Shown: positions 46,762 to 55,863, numbered from the stretch's first letter. The stretch is DNA of 64,000 nt from Planctomycetota bacterium (GCA_026692865.1 JAPLNI010000057.1:124001-188000), one strand, 5' to 3'. Notes: generated by a model not told the origin, from the letters alone. Numbers and translations: made by a program.

Positions 46762-47397
46762 ATGCTTACCCCATTAAAAACGAATGACGATTCCCAACTG
46801 CATTTGGAATCAATGCTGTATCTGTTGGAAGATTCGGTATTAGACCGCGATGCGTTTGAGGTTCGTTTAGAGAACGATGCGCGATTAGCTGAAGTTCTTT
46901 CCGAATCGGTGACCATGTTTCAATCGCTTAAGTCGATTGAACCTGTTGTTTCTGAGTCTGTTTCGCGAGAATCCGACCTGGTTACGGTTTGTAAGCCCGT
47001 GCCGCAAGCTTTTGAATCTTCAAGGACTCGCGTTAGTCATCCTCGCTGGAACCTTGTTACGTGTGTCGCGGCTTCCATCGGTTTCCTCGGCTTTTTGAGC
47101 TGGATGATATTTGAAACAAATCGCATCGAGCCCGTCGAGAGCGACTTGTTGGTTCAGAACTCGGTCGCTATTAAAAACATCGTTTCCGCGTGGAGCGAGC
47201 TTAAGCTAGACAGCGAATCGAATGCGAATGGCAACGCTGATTCGCTTGTCGATCTGATTGATTCGGAAGAAGAGCTAACACTGGTTGGGCATGACGCATT
47301 CAGCGAGAAAGATGTCCCTGATTGGCTAGTGATGGCCACCGTAGATAGTGTTGAAAATAACATCGAAGCGAACGATACAAAGGTACTGCTCCAATGA
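46762..47397 (+). CDS. Single-pass membrane protein, putative anti-sigma factor
   Basis: A 211-residue protein 16 bp after the ECF sigma gene. Residues 1-95 are hydrophilic and acidic with helices (HLESMLYLLEDSVLDRDAFEVRLENDARLAEVLSES), resembling the small cytoplasmic sigma-binding part of membrane anti-sigma factors, followed by one transmembrane helix (97-117, NLVTCVAASIGFLGFLSWMIF) and a 95-residue periplasmic part that is Ser/Asn/Glu-rich. There is no zinc motif HxxxCxxC. The position and topology argue for an anti-sigma role, but no family signature confirms it. Its stop overlaps the next start by four bases. Confidence 0.6.
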   Translation: MLTPLKTNDDSQLHLESMLYLLEDSVLDRDAFEVRLENDARLAEVLSESVTMFQSLKSIEPVVSESVSRESDLVTVCKPVPQAFESSRTRVSHPRWNLVTCVAASIGFLGFLSWMIFETNRIEPVESDLLVQNSVAIKNIVSAWSELKLDSESNANGNADSLVDLIDSEEELTLVGHDAFSEKDVPDWLVMATVDSVENNIEANDTKVLLQ

Positions 47398-48020
47398 TCC
47401 GTCGCATTCTTTCGCTTTTGTTTTCAAGGATGACGCTTGCATGCTTCTTGATAATCACGCCCATTCTTCCTGTAGCGATCGCTCAAAAGAGTGCTACAAC
47501 CGACGATACGCAAGCCGCGACCTCATTTGAGCAGAGTGAACAAGAAGCGGTAGAATTTGTTCAGGAGCACCACCCTGAGTTGGTCTCGCTCCTGGAATCG
47601 CTCAAGTCGATGCGCGAAAAGGAGTATCAAATGGCCATTCGCGAGATTTCGAGAACCAAAAAGCGGCTCGATGGCTTTGCAAAACGTGGTCCTGACATCT
47701 ACTTGATCGAACTTGATGCTTGGAAAATCCAATCAAAGATTGACCTCTTGGTCGCGAAAGGGATCGCTCGCGAAAAAGAAGTTGACAACGACGTGATGCG
47801 TGGGTTGCTGAAAGACCAAGTTGAAAACCAAAAGAAACGATGGAAACACGAGTTGGAAACGCTCGCGAAGCGGCAAAAGCAGATCTATGGACTGCTTCAG
47901 ATGACCGAAGGGCATGAAGAAGAAAAGATCGATCAACAGTTAGCTGCACTACAAAATCGAGTTGGCAGCAAAATTGGAAAACCAAAAAAGTCAAAGCAAG
48001 AAGCGAAAAGTAATCCATGA
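47394..48020 (+). CDS. Secreted coiled-coil protein of the sigma operon
   Basis: A 208-residue protein with a signal peptide (residues 1-30, VAIAQ) and a charged helical body with long heptad-like stretches (EVEQEAVEFVQEHHPELVSLLESLKSMREKEYQMAIREISRTKKRL; ENQKKRWKHELETLAKRQKQIYGLL). The C-terminus is Lys-rich. No named family is recognised; small periplasmic helical proteins in such positions may sense stress or assist envelope assembly. It is coupled to genes on both sides through four-base overlaps (47394-47397 and 48017-48020). Confidence 0.65.
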   Translation: MIRRILSLLFSRMTLACFLIITPILPVAIAQKSATTDDTQAATSFEQSEQEAVEFVQEHHPELVSLLESLKSMREKEYQMAIREISRTKKRLDGFAKRGPDIYLIELDAWKIQSKIDLLVAKGIAREKEVDNDVMRGLLKDQVENQKKRWKHELETLAKRQKQIYGLLQMTEGHEEEKIDQQLAALQNRVGSKIGKPKKSKQEAKSNP

Positions 48021-50971
48021 GTAAAATCGGAAACCTCTCTACCGTGAATACTACCATGTACACGACGAATACTAAGACAAGTATTACCATGCACACGACA
48101 ATTCGAACTACAACGAAACATGTTATGGCATTGGCACTGAGGCAATCGTTCTTAGCGATTGCGATCTTGCTTGGAAGTCTGATGCCCGTCTTCGCGGAGG
48201 CTCCCATCGCTTCACTAGAGGCACGCTTCAAACCGAACGCCCAAGGGATCGCTGAAACAACAGAGGTACCCGACTTCCAAAGACACGTGTCGCCGCTCCT
48301 TGGTCGAATGGGTTGTAACGGTCGCGCTTGCCACGGCTCTTTTCAGGGCCAAGGCGGCTTCACTCTATCGCTCTTCGGTTACGATTTTGACGCCGATCAC
48401 AAAGCTCTACTTGATCAAGATGCAGGACGAGTTGACACGAAAGATCCACTAGTCAGTCTAATTTTGACTAAGCCTGTTGATGCGGATATGCATGAAGGGG
48501 GACAACGGTTTCAGAAGGATGGTTGGGAGTACTGGGTCCTTCGAAAGTGGATCGAAGCAGGCGCTCCAAAGTCAACCAACTCTGCAAAGTCGGAGAATCA
48601 AAAATTAGTACGACTAGATGTTAGTCCGTTAGAAATTCAGTTCGATGCGCGGGATAAAAATCAAAACTTGCGGGCGATTGCAATTTGGGAAGATGGAACA
48701 AAAGAGGATGTTACATCGCTTTGCCGATTCTCAAGCAACGACACTTCCATCGCCAATATCGACGAAAAAGGTAAGATCACGAGTGGAGAAGTAGGAGACA
48801 CCCACGTCGTCGTTTCTTACGATAATGCGGTTGTCCCCGTTGTCATTATAAGGCCAGTTGGCGTACCGGGTCAACTTCGACAACAGATTGCCAATAGCAA
48901 GACCGAGATTGACCGCCTGGTCCTTAAGAAGCTCGACAAGCTTGGTATTCTCCCCTCTGGTGATGCAACCGACGCAGAGTTCTTTAGACGTGTGTCGCTC
49001 GATGTTGCGGGTACCCTACCGACTTCTGATCAAGTTCGACAATTCTTGGCCGACTCATCTCCTGACAAACGTTCAAAGATGATTGATACTCTGTTGGCAT
49101 CTCCTGGTTATGCCGCATGGTGGACTACGTTCCTTTGCGACATGACAGGTAATAATGATGACCAATTGAGAAACTTCTCACCGCTCGCACAAAACTCCAG
49201 CCAGCACTGGTACCAATGGATATATGCTCGCGTGGCTGCGAACGTACCCTACGACAAAATTGTTGAAGGAATTGTCACAGCCGTCTCGCGTGAGCCTGAT
49301 GAAAGCTACTCGGAGTACTGCGAAAAGATGACGGAAATCAACAGTGACAAAACTGGAAAAAGCTATGCAGACCGAAGTGGTTTGATGTACTACTGGGCAC
49401 GAACCAATCAAAAAACAGCAGAGGAGCGAGCAATATCGTTTGCTTACGCCTTCTGTGGCGTTCGTATTCAGTGTGCTCAATGTCATAAGCACCCGTTTGA
49501 TCAATGGTCCAAGCAAGATTTCGATCAATTCGAGCGACTCTTTGACGGGGTAACTGCTAATCAAAACAGTTACATGCCTGAGTCGAAAGAGGACGTTGAT
49601 AAGATGCTTACGGATTTGGGACTTGCAAAATCTCTCAAAGGAAATGACCTTCGCAAAAAGCTCGAAGAGGTCATACGTGATGGAAAAACCATTCCGTTTC
49701 CGGAAATGTACGTGCGTTTAAGCAAGATTCCTGATTCCAAAGCCAAGGACAAAAAGGACAAGGAAAAGAATGCAAAGAAACAAGCTGCCACACAGAAAAA
49801 ATATCCGGTTGCACGTTTGCTTGGGGCCGAGTTTGTCGATCTATCAATTGTGAGCGATCCGCGTGCACCCTTGATGGAATGGCTTCGAAGAAAAGACAAT
49901 CCGTACTTTGCAAAAGCCATCGTAAATCGCGTTTGGGCGCACTATTTCCAAGTTGGAATCGTGAACCCAGCAGACGACTTGAACTTAGCCAACGCACCCA
50001 GCAATACTGAATTGCTTGACTACTTGGCAAGCGGGTTTATTGAGAACGGTTACGATTTGAAATGGTTGCACCGAACGATTTTGAATACGGAAACATATCA
50101 GCGCAGCTGGATCACCAACGAAACCAATCAGTTGGACAGAAGGAATTTCTCACACTCGCTTCTCCGGCGTCTACCAGCGGAAACCGCTTATGATGCTCTG
50201 AGAATTGCTCTATCGAATGACAAAGAAGCTCAGTCGCTTTGTGCTCTCGAAAGCGACCGAGCGATGACCATGCCAGGCGCTAGCGCACAGAATAAAAACG
50301 GTAAATACGGTGCATCCAACTATGCATTGACGGTATTCGGCCGATCAATTCGCGAAAGCAATTGCGATTGCGATAAGTCCAGCGACCCAAGCCTATTACA
50401 AACCGTCTTTATTCGAAATGACTCCGACGTTCTTAAAGCGATGAACGATCCAAAATTCAGTTGGCTTGCCCAGGTGGCAAAAGAGTACAACTTGACACCC
50501 ATCCGAACAAACTCTGAGACTCCTCAACCTAAGCAAATGGAAAAAGCACGCGTTGGTCGTACCGCCGAGGACTATGATCGCGACATCCGTAAGTATAGCA
50601 AGCAACTTCAGATCCTAGAAAATAAAGAAGGAAGCGAAAAAGCTATTCGAGATGTGAAATCGCGACTCGCATTAGCTGAGAAGCGTCTTCAAGAGTTGAC
50701 ACTTGCCAAGGACAAATCGGCGAAGCCTGAATCGCAATCGGAACCAGTCTACTTATCAAACCTATCGTCGACGAGCGAAGGTCGAATGAGTGATGAAGTC
50801 TCTACAAAAATCGTTGAAGAGATTTATCTTCGTACGCTTTCTCGCACGCCCACATCGGTAGAAATGGAAACTTCACAGAAAGCGATCGCTATAGCTGAAA
50901 CTCCTTTAAACGGAATCAGCGATGTGCTGTGGGCTGTGATCAACACAAAAGAATTTATCTTGAACCACTAA
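48017..50971 (+). CDS. DUF1549/DUF1553 cytochrome-like protein with Big_2 domain
   Basis: A 984-residue exported protein. The start at 48017 overlaps the preceding stop by four bases; a Thr-rich leader precedes the real signal peptide, so translation could instead start at the ATG at 48125 (MALALRQSFLAIAILLGS). After the leader comes a planctomycete cytochrome-type segment with GCNGRACHGSFQGQGGF, where the CxxxxCH spacing is unusual and typical of this family, then a Big_2 immunoglobulin-like domain (about 205-285), DUF1549 (about 295-500) with the CAQCHKHPFDQW c-type motif, and DUF1553 (about 600-980) with WLRRKDNPYFAKAIVNRVWAHYF. Function unknown; redox or surface-polymer handling is suspected only. 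Confidence 0.87.
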   Translation: MSKIGNLSTVNTTMYTTNTKTSITMHTTIRTTTKHVMALALRQSFLAIAILLGSLMPVFAEAPIASLEARFKPNAQGIAETTEVPDFQRHVSPLLGRMGCNGRACHGSFQGQGGFTLSLFGYDFDADHKALLDQDAGRVDTKDPLVSLILTKPVDADMHEGGQRFQKDGWEYWVLRKWIEAGAPKSTNSAKSENQKLVRLDVSPLEIQFDARDKNQNLRAIAIWEDGTKEDVTSLCRFSSNDTSIANIDEKGKITSGEVGDTHVVVSYDNAVVPVVIIRPVGVPGQLRQQIANSKTEIDRLVLKKLDKLGILPSGDATDAEFFRRVSLDVAGTLPTSDQVRQFLADSSPDKRSKMIDTLLASPGYAAWWTTFLCDMTGNNDDQLRNFSPLAQNSSQHWYQWIYARVAANVPYDKIVEGIVTAVSREPDESYSEYCEKMTEINSDKTGKSYADRSGLMYYWARTNQKTAEERAISFAYAFCGVRIQCAQCHKHPFDQWSKQDFDQFERLFDGVTANQNSYMPESKEDVDKMLTDLGLAKSLKGNDLRKKLEEVIRDGKTIPFPEMYVRLSKIPDSKAKDKKDKEKNAKKQAATQKKYPVARLLGAEFVDLSIVSDPRAPLMEWLRRKDNPYFAKAIVNRVWAHYFQVGIVNPADDLNLANAPSNTELLDYLASGFIENGYDLKWLHRTILNTETYQRSWITNETNQLDRRNFSHSLLRRLPAETAYDALRIALSNDKEAQSLCALESDRAMTMPGASAQNKNGKYGASNYALTVFGRSIRESNCDCDKSSDPSLLQTVFIRNDSDVLKAMNDPKFSWLAQVAKEYNLTPIRTNSETPQPKQMEKARVGRTAEDYDRDIRKYSKQLQILENKEGSEKAIRDVKSRLALAEKRLQELTLAKDKSAKPESQSEPVYLSNLSSTSEGRMSDEVSTKIVEEIYLRTLSRTPTSVEMETSQKAIAIAETPLNGISDVLWAVINTKEFILNH
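48049..48101 (+). repeat. In-frame 33-nt direct repeat encoding Thr-rich leader
   Basis: TACTACCATGTACACGACGA (48049-48068) recurs as TATTACCATGCACACGACAA (48082-48101). The 33-nt spacing is 11 codons, giving a repeated Thr-rich peptide of the type TTMYTTNTKTS / ITMHTTIRTTT. It lies between the coupled start and the probable signal peptide of the DUF1549/DUF1553 gene. Confidence 0.7.
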
Positions 50972-51037
50972 ACCATTTGACCATTGATTTAACCAACCAA
51001 CCTCTCCATCCAACCTTTAAGCACTTAGGAACCAACG

Positions 51038-52342
51038 ATGTCCATTCATAACTATTGTGACGGAATGAAGAGACGCGATTTTGTTCGCGTCGGATCGCTC
51101 GCTACCGGTTCGTTTACCCTTGCAAACTATCTCAGGATGGCCGAGGCGGGGCAAGTCAAAGACGGGAATGCAACCTCAGGCATTTTCATTGATCTTAGCG
51201 GTGGTCCGTCGCACTTGGATACCTTCGATCCCAAGCCGGATGCGCCAGACGGGATTCGCGGTGATTTCAAAACCATTCCAACATGCGTTCCCGGGATTCA
51301 AATCTCCGAACACTTGCCAAAAATGGCAAAGAATCTCGATAAATACGTGATCCTGCGAGGTGTGTCGCATACTTTGGCCGCCCACAATCTCGGCAGCGAA
51401 TACGTTAACACAGGGAGTCGGCCTTTAGCTTCGCTCGAATATCCTGGCTATGGCGCTGTTCTATGCAAGGAGCGACCTGTGGCTTCTGATATTCCGGCTT
51501 TCGTAGCTATCCCAAATAGCGGGCAGCGATCAGGCTTTTTGGGTATTCAATATGCTCCGTTGAATACTGGCGCGAGTCCGCAAGCGGGAAAACCATTCAA
51601 CGTGCGGGGAATTTCGCTAGGTGCGGGCGTTACGGTCGAGCAGCTTGACCGACGCCAAAACCTGTTGAAAGATTTGGATCACACTTTTGCGTCGATGGAG
51701 AATCGAGATCAACTGCTTACAGGACTCGATCGGTTCAGTGACAAAGCTTACTCAATGCTTACAAGTGAACGAGCTCGCTATGCTTTCGATGTCTCCAAAG
51801 AAGATTCAACATTTGCAGCTCAATTCGGAACAGATTCTTTCGAGCAGAGCTGTTTGCTGGCGGTTCGACTGATTGAGTCTGGCGTCCGATTTGTTTCACT
51901 ACGAGTCGGTGGTTGGGACAATCATACGGATATTTTTAACAACCTCAGTACAAAGCTCTTGCCCAAGTTGGACGGTGGTGTTTCGGCTCTTCTGATGGGT
52001 CTGGAACAAAAGGGACTCCTGAGTTCGACTTCCGTGATGGTCACTGGTGAGTTTGGCCGTACTCCCAAAGTCAACACGCGAGCTACCCTCGGCGGTCGCG
52101 ATCATTATCCACGTTGCATGTTCATGCTCATGGCGGGTGGAAAGATTCGCGGCGGACAAGTGATTGGTCAAAGTGATGAAACTGCTTCGGGACCGGCTAA
52201 TGATGCGATCACGCCGAGCGATGCTGCTGCTTCCTTCTACCACAATTTAGGAATCGATCCCAAGCAAGAGTTTCAAACCGAAACGGGCCGCCCCATCATG
52301 CTAGTCCGTGACGGTAATATTATTCCACAGTTGTTCGCTTAG
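51038..52342 (+). CDS. DUF1501 family secreted protein
   Basis: A 434-residue protein of the DUF1501 family (alkaline-phosphatase-like superfamily by fold, function unknown). MKRRDFVRVGSLATGSFTL near the N-terminus looks like a Tat leader. SGGPSHLDTFDPKPDAP (about 54-70) is the family signature, followed by FGRTPKVNTRATLGGRDHYPRCMFMLMAGG late in the sequence. It lies 66 bp after the DUF1549/DUF1553 gene, its almost invariable neighbour in planctomycetes, and probably acts with it. Confidence 0.9.
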   Translation: MSIHNYCDGMKRRDFVRVGSLATGSFTLANYLRMAEAGQVKDGNATSGIFIDLSGGPSHLDTFDPKPDAPDGIRGDFKTIPTCVPGIQISEHLPKMAKNLDKYVILRGVSHTLAAHNLGSEYVNTGSRPLASLEYPGYGAVLCKERPVASDIPAFVAIPNSGQRSGFLGIQYAPLNTGASPQAGKPFNVRGISLGAGVTVEQLDRRQNLLKDLDHTFASMENRDQLLTGLDRFSDKAYSMLTSERARYAFDVSKEDSTFAAQFGTDSFEQSCLLAVRLIESGVRFVSLRVGGWDNHTDIFNNLSTKLLPKLDGGVSALLMGLEQKGLLSSTSVMVTGEFGRTPKVNTRATLGGRDHYPRCMFMLMAGGKIRGGQVIGQSDETASGPANDAITPSDAAASFYHNLGIDPKQEFQTETGRPIMLVRDGNIIPQLFA

Positions 52343-52375
52343 TCTGTTTCTATCGTTTTTGAAAAGGTATCTCTC

Positions 52376-52876
52376 ATGAAGAAGTCCGTTTTGTCTCTCC
52401 TGATCGCTACTGCCATCTTCTTTCAGTCGGGCGTCACGTCTGCTCAAGAAAAGGGTGGTAAGAGGTCTCCGTCAACAGCGATGATTACCCAGTTCATGAA
52501 GCAGTTAGAAAAGGCCGAACTGCCTGAGGAAATGTCTGCTAAAGTAAAAGAGACCTTTGCGAAAGTCGCCGAGGAAGTCAGCTCAAAGCGAACCGCGATC
52601 GGTATTACTGCTGACATGCTCAAGAAGCGTACAGAGGCCCAGAAGACAGCAAGAGAAGAAGGTAAGAAACAAAAAGAAGCACAAGCTGCAGTAGAAGCGG
52701 CTATGGGATTGACTGCCGAGCAATTGACGGTTTTCAAAGAAACCGAAACGATGCTTTCAAAGGTTCGAGTCGAGATTGGGAAAATGCTGACCCCTGAACA
52801 GATGGCAAAGCTTCCTGAAAACGCGCAAGGTGCGTTCAAGGAGAAAGTAGGCAAAGGTAAGAAGGCTGCGCAATAG
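52376..52876 (+). CDS. Small secreted helical protein with LTxEQ repeats
   Basis: A 166-residue protein with a signal peptide (ends VTSAQ, residues 20-24). The mature part is all helical and Lys/Glu/Ala-rich; it contains LTAEQLTVFKE and LTPEQMAKL, the repeat pattern seen in many exported planctomycete and proteobacterial proteins of the CpxP/Spy-like shape. No cysteine. It lies 33 bp after the DUF1501 stop, the last gene of the sigma-headed unit. Spy-like chaperone activity is only a suggestion. Confidence 0.7.
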   Translation: MKKSVLSLLIATAIFFQSGVTSAQEKGGKRSPSTAMITQFMKQLEKAELPEEMSAKVKETFAKVAEEVSSKRTAIGITADMLKKRTEAQKTAREEGKKQKEAQAAVEAAMGLTAEQLTVFKETETMLSKVRVEIGKMLTPEQMAKLPENAQGAFKEKVGKGKKAAQ

Positions 52877-52946
52877 TTAGTCACGATGAGCTAACAATTC
52901 GAAATTGACCGGTACAACTACTTCTCAAGCAAAGTTTAAATTGAGG

Positions 52947-53031
52947 GGTAGCGGAATTCGTAAGAATTCCGAAGTTGGTAGAAACAGTTATCAAGTGATC
53001 GAACATCAGATGTCTTAAGACATCTGCTACC
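52947..53031. repeat. Composite REP-like element with two internal palindromes
   Basis: The 85-bp element is bounded by GGTAGC (52947-52952) and GCTACC (53026-53031). Inside are a perfect hairpin CGGAATTC-GTAA-GAATTCCG (52952-52971) and a 20-bp perfect palindrome whose centre is CTTAAG (53007-53026). A relative with the same order lies at 60765-60847. Confidence 0.7.
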
Positions 53032-53043
53032 AGAATCCAATTC

Positions 53044-53070
53044 GCATTTTTAAGTTAGACAAAGCACTAG
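53044..53070 (-). mobile_element. Solo terminus of the IS630-like element
   Basis: Read leftward it begins CTAGTGCTTTGTC, identical over 13 bases to the end at 61945-61957, followed by a similar A-rich stretch. No transposase remains next to it; it is a leftover end just downstream of the cysteine desulfurase gene. Confidence 0.55.
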
Positions 53071-53077
53071 CTATTCT

Positions 53078-54256
53078 CTACCGAGTTACTGACCGAAGTG
53101 ATTCGGCTATCATCGAGGTTGCTTGATCAATTTCGAGTTCGGTCGTGAATCTTCCGACACCAAATCTAATTGAACAGCGGGCTTGGTCTGCTGTAAGTCC
53201 GATCGATTGCAATACGTGACTTGGGAGGGGTTCTGCGCTCGTACAAGCGCTTCCACTACTCATGCATAACTCTTCGCACAGCAGCATCAATGTTTGGCCC
53301 TCAATCCCCTCCACTTCGATGTTGAGGTTTCGCGCGAGCCGATGCCGAGCAATCAACGCCGGACCATTCAATCGAAAGCATTCGCCTTCTATCGCCTGTA
53401 GCTTTTTCCAAAGTCGACCTCGAAGATTACGATCTCGATCGGTTGCTTCAGGCAGCTCTTTAACGGCCAATCGCAGTGCTTCTGCCATTCCGACGACACC
53501 AACAGAATCGATCGTTCCGGAACGGCGATTCAATTGCTGGCCACCTCCAAGGATTTGAGCTTGAAGCCGAATACTAGATGGCCTTGTTGCAACATACAAA
53601 CCCCCTACGCCTTTGGGCCCGTAGAACTTATGAGCTGAAAAACTCATCAAATCGCATCCCAATTCAGAGACATCGAGTGACTCATGTCCGATGGTCTGTG
53701 TGGCATCCGTGTGAAGTATTGCACCAACACGATGACAGATCGCAGACAGCTCCTGAATTGGTTGAAAAGAACCGATTTCGTTATTGCTATGCATAACTGT
53801 AACTAAAGCGGTCTTGTCTGTGATAAGCTGAGACGCTCGCTCTAAATCAATCTGCCCAACCAATTCGTGCCCCTGCGGCCACACAGGCAGCAAAACCACT
53901 TCGAAGCCCTGTTGCTCAAGTCGTTCAATAGGGTCTAAGACGGCCCTGTGCTCGGTGACGACGCTGACAACTTGACGACGTTTTTGGCGAGGATGAAGGC
54001 AAACTCCGAAGATCGCTAAGTTATTTGCTTCCGTCGCGCCGCTGGTCATTACCAATTCGTCCGGGGCCAAATCGGGATCAAGATTAAGGCACGATGCAAT
54101 TGACCGAATCGACTGCGAAACTTTTAAAGCGACTTCGCGACCGGCTAGATGAGTCGTGCTACCCGCATTTGCGTAATCGATTTCCATCATGGAACTCATG
54201 GTCGCAATCACGCGTGGATCGACTCGTGTGGTTGAGTGATTATCGAGATAAATCAT
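53078..54256 (-). CDS. iscS: Cysteine desulfurase (NifS/IscS type)
   Basis: PLP enzyme moving sulfur from cysteine to iron-sulfur-cluster and thiocofactor pathways. At 392 residues the start is YLDNHSTTRVDP; TSGATEANNLA, HSNNEIG, LHTDATQTIG, SFSAHKFYGPKG with the PLP Lys210, and SSGSACTSAEPLPSHVL with the persulfide Cys338 are present. The short active-site loop SSGSACTS is that of the group I NifS/IscS enzymes. There is no IscU or other Isc gene nearby, and the exact IscS versus NifS choice is uncertain. Possibly the first gene after a promoter for a leftward block; followed downstream by the IS end. Confidence 0.93.
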   Translation of the reverse strand: MIYLDNHSTTRVDPRVIATMSSMMEIDYANAGSTTHLAGREVALKVSQSIRSIASCLNLDPDLAPDELVMTSGATEANNLAIFGVCLHPRQKRRQVVSVVTEHRAVLDPIERLEQQGFEVVLLPVWPQGHELVGQIDLERASQLITDKTALVTVMHSNNEIGSFQPIQELSAICHRVGAILHTDATQTIGHESLDVSELGCDLMSFSAHKFYGPKGVGGLYVATRPSSIRLQAQILGGGQQLNRRSGTIDSVGVVGMAEALRLAVKELPEATDRDRNLRGRLWKKLQAIEGECFRLNGPALIARHRLARNLNIEVEGIEGQTLMLLCEELCMSSGSACTSAEPLPSHVLQSIGLTADQARCSIRFGVGRFTTELEIDQATSMIAESLRSVTR

Positions 54257-54325
54257 GAGTAGTACTGCTCCAACAGATTTACAATTCTGGTTATCGGTAC
54301 AGTCCTTGTTGCTTTGCGTTGATGA

Positions 54326-54730
54326 TTAACCAACCGCGGTGACATACGCAATCGCATAAGCTCGGCAGTGCGAAATGCTGATCATCATTTTGTCAATTCC
54401 GGCAGCGATCGCAATCTCATGCGCTCGATTGGTTAAAACCAAAATTGGTTTCCCGCCAACCTCATTTTGGACTTCGACGTCTGTCCATTGGATCCCCTTG
54501 GACCATCCGGTGCCAAGTGCTTTAAGAGCCGCTTCTTTTGCCGCCCAACGACCTGCATAATGCTGATTCGCAGCTCGACGGGACGAGCAGTAAAGTATCT
54601 CTCGGTGCGTGAAGACACGTTGAAGGAACACTTCTCCATGCTTTTCAATCATTTGTGCAATTCGATGGCATTCGATGATATCGGTACCAATGCTGATGAC
54701 ACGGTTGGGCTCGTCGGATTCCGGTTTCAT
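54326..54730 (-). CDS. acpS: Holo-[acyl-carrier-protein] synthase
   Basis: Transfers phosphopantetheine from CoA to ACP. Residues 12-20 ISIGTDIIE include the Mg-binding Asp17, and RWAAKEAALKALGTG (about 65-79) holds the conserved Glu and Lys; ISISHCRAYAIA near the end is the last strand pair. At 134 residues it is normal length. It follows trpS by six bases and is probably in the same unit. Cytoplasmic. Confidence 0.93.
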   Translation of the reverse strand: MKPESDEPNRVISIGTDIIECHRIAQMIEKHGEVFLQRVFTHREILYCSSRRAANQHYAGRWAAKEAALKALGTGWSKGIQWTDVEVQNEVGGKPILVLTNRAHEIAIAAGIDKMMISISHCRAYAIAYVTAVG

Positions 54731-54736
54731 AATTAT

Positions 54737-55699
54737 CTACTTTATCCCGCATGCCGTTTCGACGCGGGCCAGGACTTCCGAGGCTTTTTCACGTGCTTTT
54801 GCAGCACCTTGGTCCAGTACGTTCCGAACGTATTTGGGATTCGCCTCCAGCTCGAAGCGCCGTTCTCTGGCTGCTGCGAAATAGCGTTCAGATGCGTCGG
54901 CGAGACGTTTTTTGATGTCGCCATATCCAAATCCGCCGCGACGATATATGGCGGCAACTTCTTGGGATTCTTCAGATGTCGCAACTAGCTTAAGTAGATC
55001 ATACAGGTGATCGCCTTCAGGCTCTTTTGCATCTTCCATCGGTCGCGAATCGGTTGAAATCCGCATGATCTTTTTTCGTACGTCTTTGACTGGTTCGAAG
55101 ATTGCGAGCGTATTATCGTAACTCTTACTCATCTTCTCGCCGTCAGTGCCTGGTACTTTCGATGCATCCTCAACAACCTTTGCCTCGGGCATAACAAACG
55201 TTTCACCGAAGTGTACATTGAAACTTCTCGCGAGGTCTCGACACACTTCGATATGCTGAACTTGGTCTTCACCCACTGGCACCCAATTACTATCGTAGAG
55301 CAAGATATCGGCAGCCATGAGAACTGGATAAGTGAATAGCCCAGCACTGGCAGGGAGTCCTTTCGCTTTTTTGTCCTTGAATGCATGACACCTCTCGAGC
55401 AGTCCAAGTGGTGTTCCTGTCATTAGCAACCAACACAATCGCGATACTTCTGGAATCTCCGATTGCACAAAGAGTGTGGCTTTAGCAGGGTCCAAGCCCA
55501 ACGCAAGTAGATCCACAGCCGCATCCTGCACATTCTGTCTCAAAAGGCTAGCATCGCGAACCGTATTGAGGGCATGCAGGTCCGCGATGAAGTAAAGTCC
55601 CTCGTGCTCATGCTGGAAGTCGATGTACTGCCGAATCGCACCAAAGTAATTCCCCCAATGAAATCGACCAGTGGGTTGGATGCCTGAGAGAATACGCAT
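54737..55699 (-). CDS. trpS: Tryptophanyl-tRNA synthetase
   Basis: Class I synthetase, 320 residues. The HIGH-type motif appears as HWGN (14-17), and the KMSKS loop as KMSKS (189-193) followed by [29 protein letters not shown] and [15 protein letters not shown] are standard. The C-terminal anticodon domain is present. acpS follows after six bases. No leader resembling a Trp T-box was seen. Housekeeping, cytoplasmic. Confidence 0.96.
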   Translation of the reverse strand: MRILSGIQPTGRFHWGNYFGAIRQYIDFQHEHEGLYFIADLHALNTVRDASLLRQNVQDAAVDLLALGLDPAKATLFVQSEIPEVSRLCWLLMTGTPLGLLERCHAFKDKKAKGLPASAGLFTYPVLMAADILLYDSNWVPVGEDQVQHIEVCRDLARSFNVHFGETFVMPEAKVVEDASKVPGTDGEKMSKSYDNTLAIFEPVKDVRKKIMRISTDSRPMEDAKEPEGDHLYDLLKLVATSEESQEVAAIYRRGGFGYGDIKKRLADASERYFAAARERRFELEANPKYVRNVLDQGAAKAREKASEVLARVETACGIK

Positions 55700-55822
55700 T
55701 GATATTTAGTTTAAGGATTGAGTTATAAGCAGTAAGTACAGGTATTAGTTGCGATTCGATCTTGCACAGCCGGATTCCGAAACGAACCTGATGCGAGATA
55801 GACATCTACATAATCAACCGAG

Positions 55823-55848
55823 GGCGTAAGTCTTATGACTTCTGCTAC
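55823..55848. repeat. Partial REP-like element
   Basis: AAGTC-TTAT-GACTT hairpin followed by CTGCTAC, the same 3' border as in the elements at 52947-53031 and 60765-60847, but the first half is missing. It lies between trpS and pyrD. Confidence 0.5.
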
Positions 55849-55863
55849 GGATTGGTAAGACAT

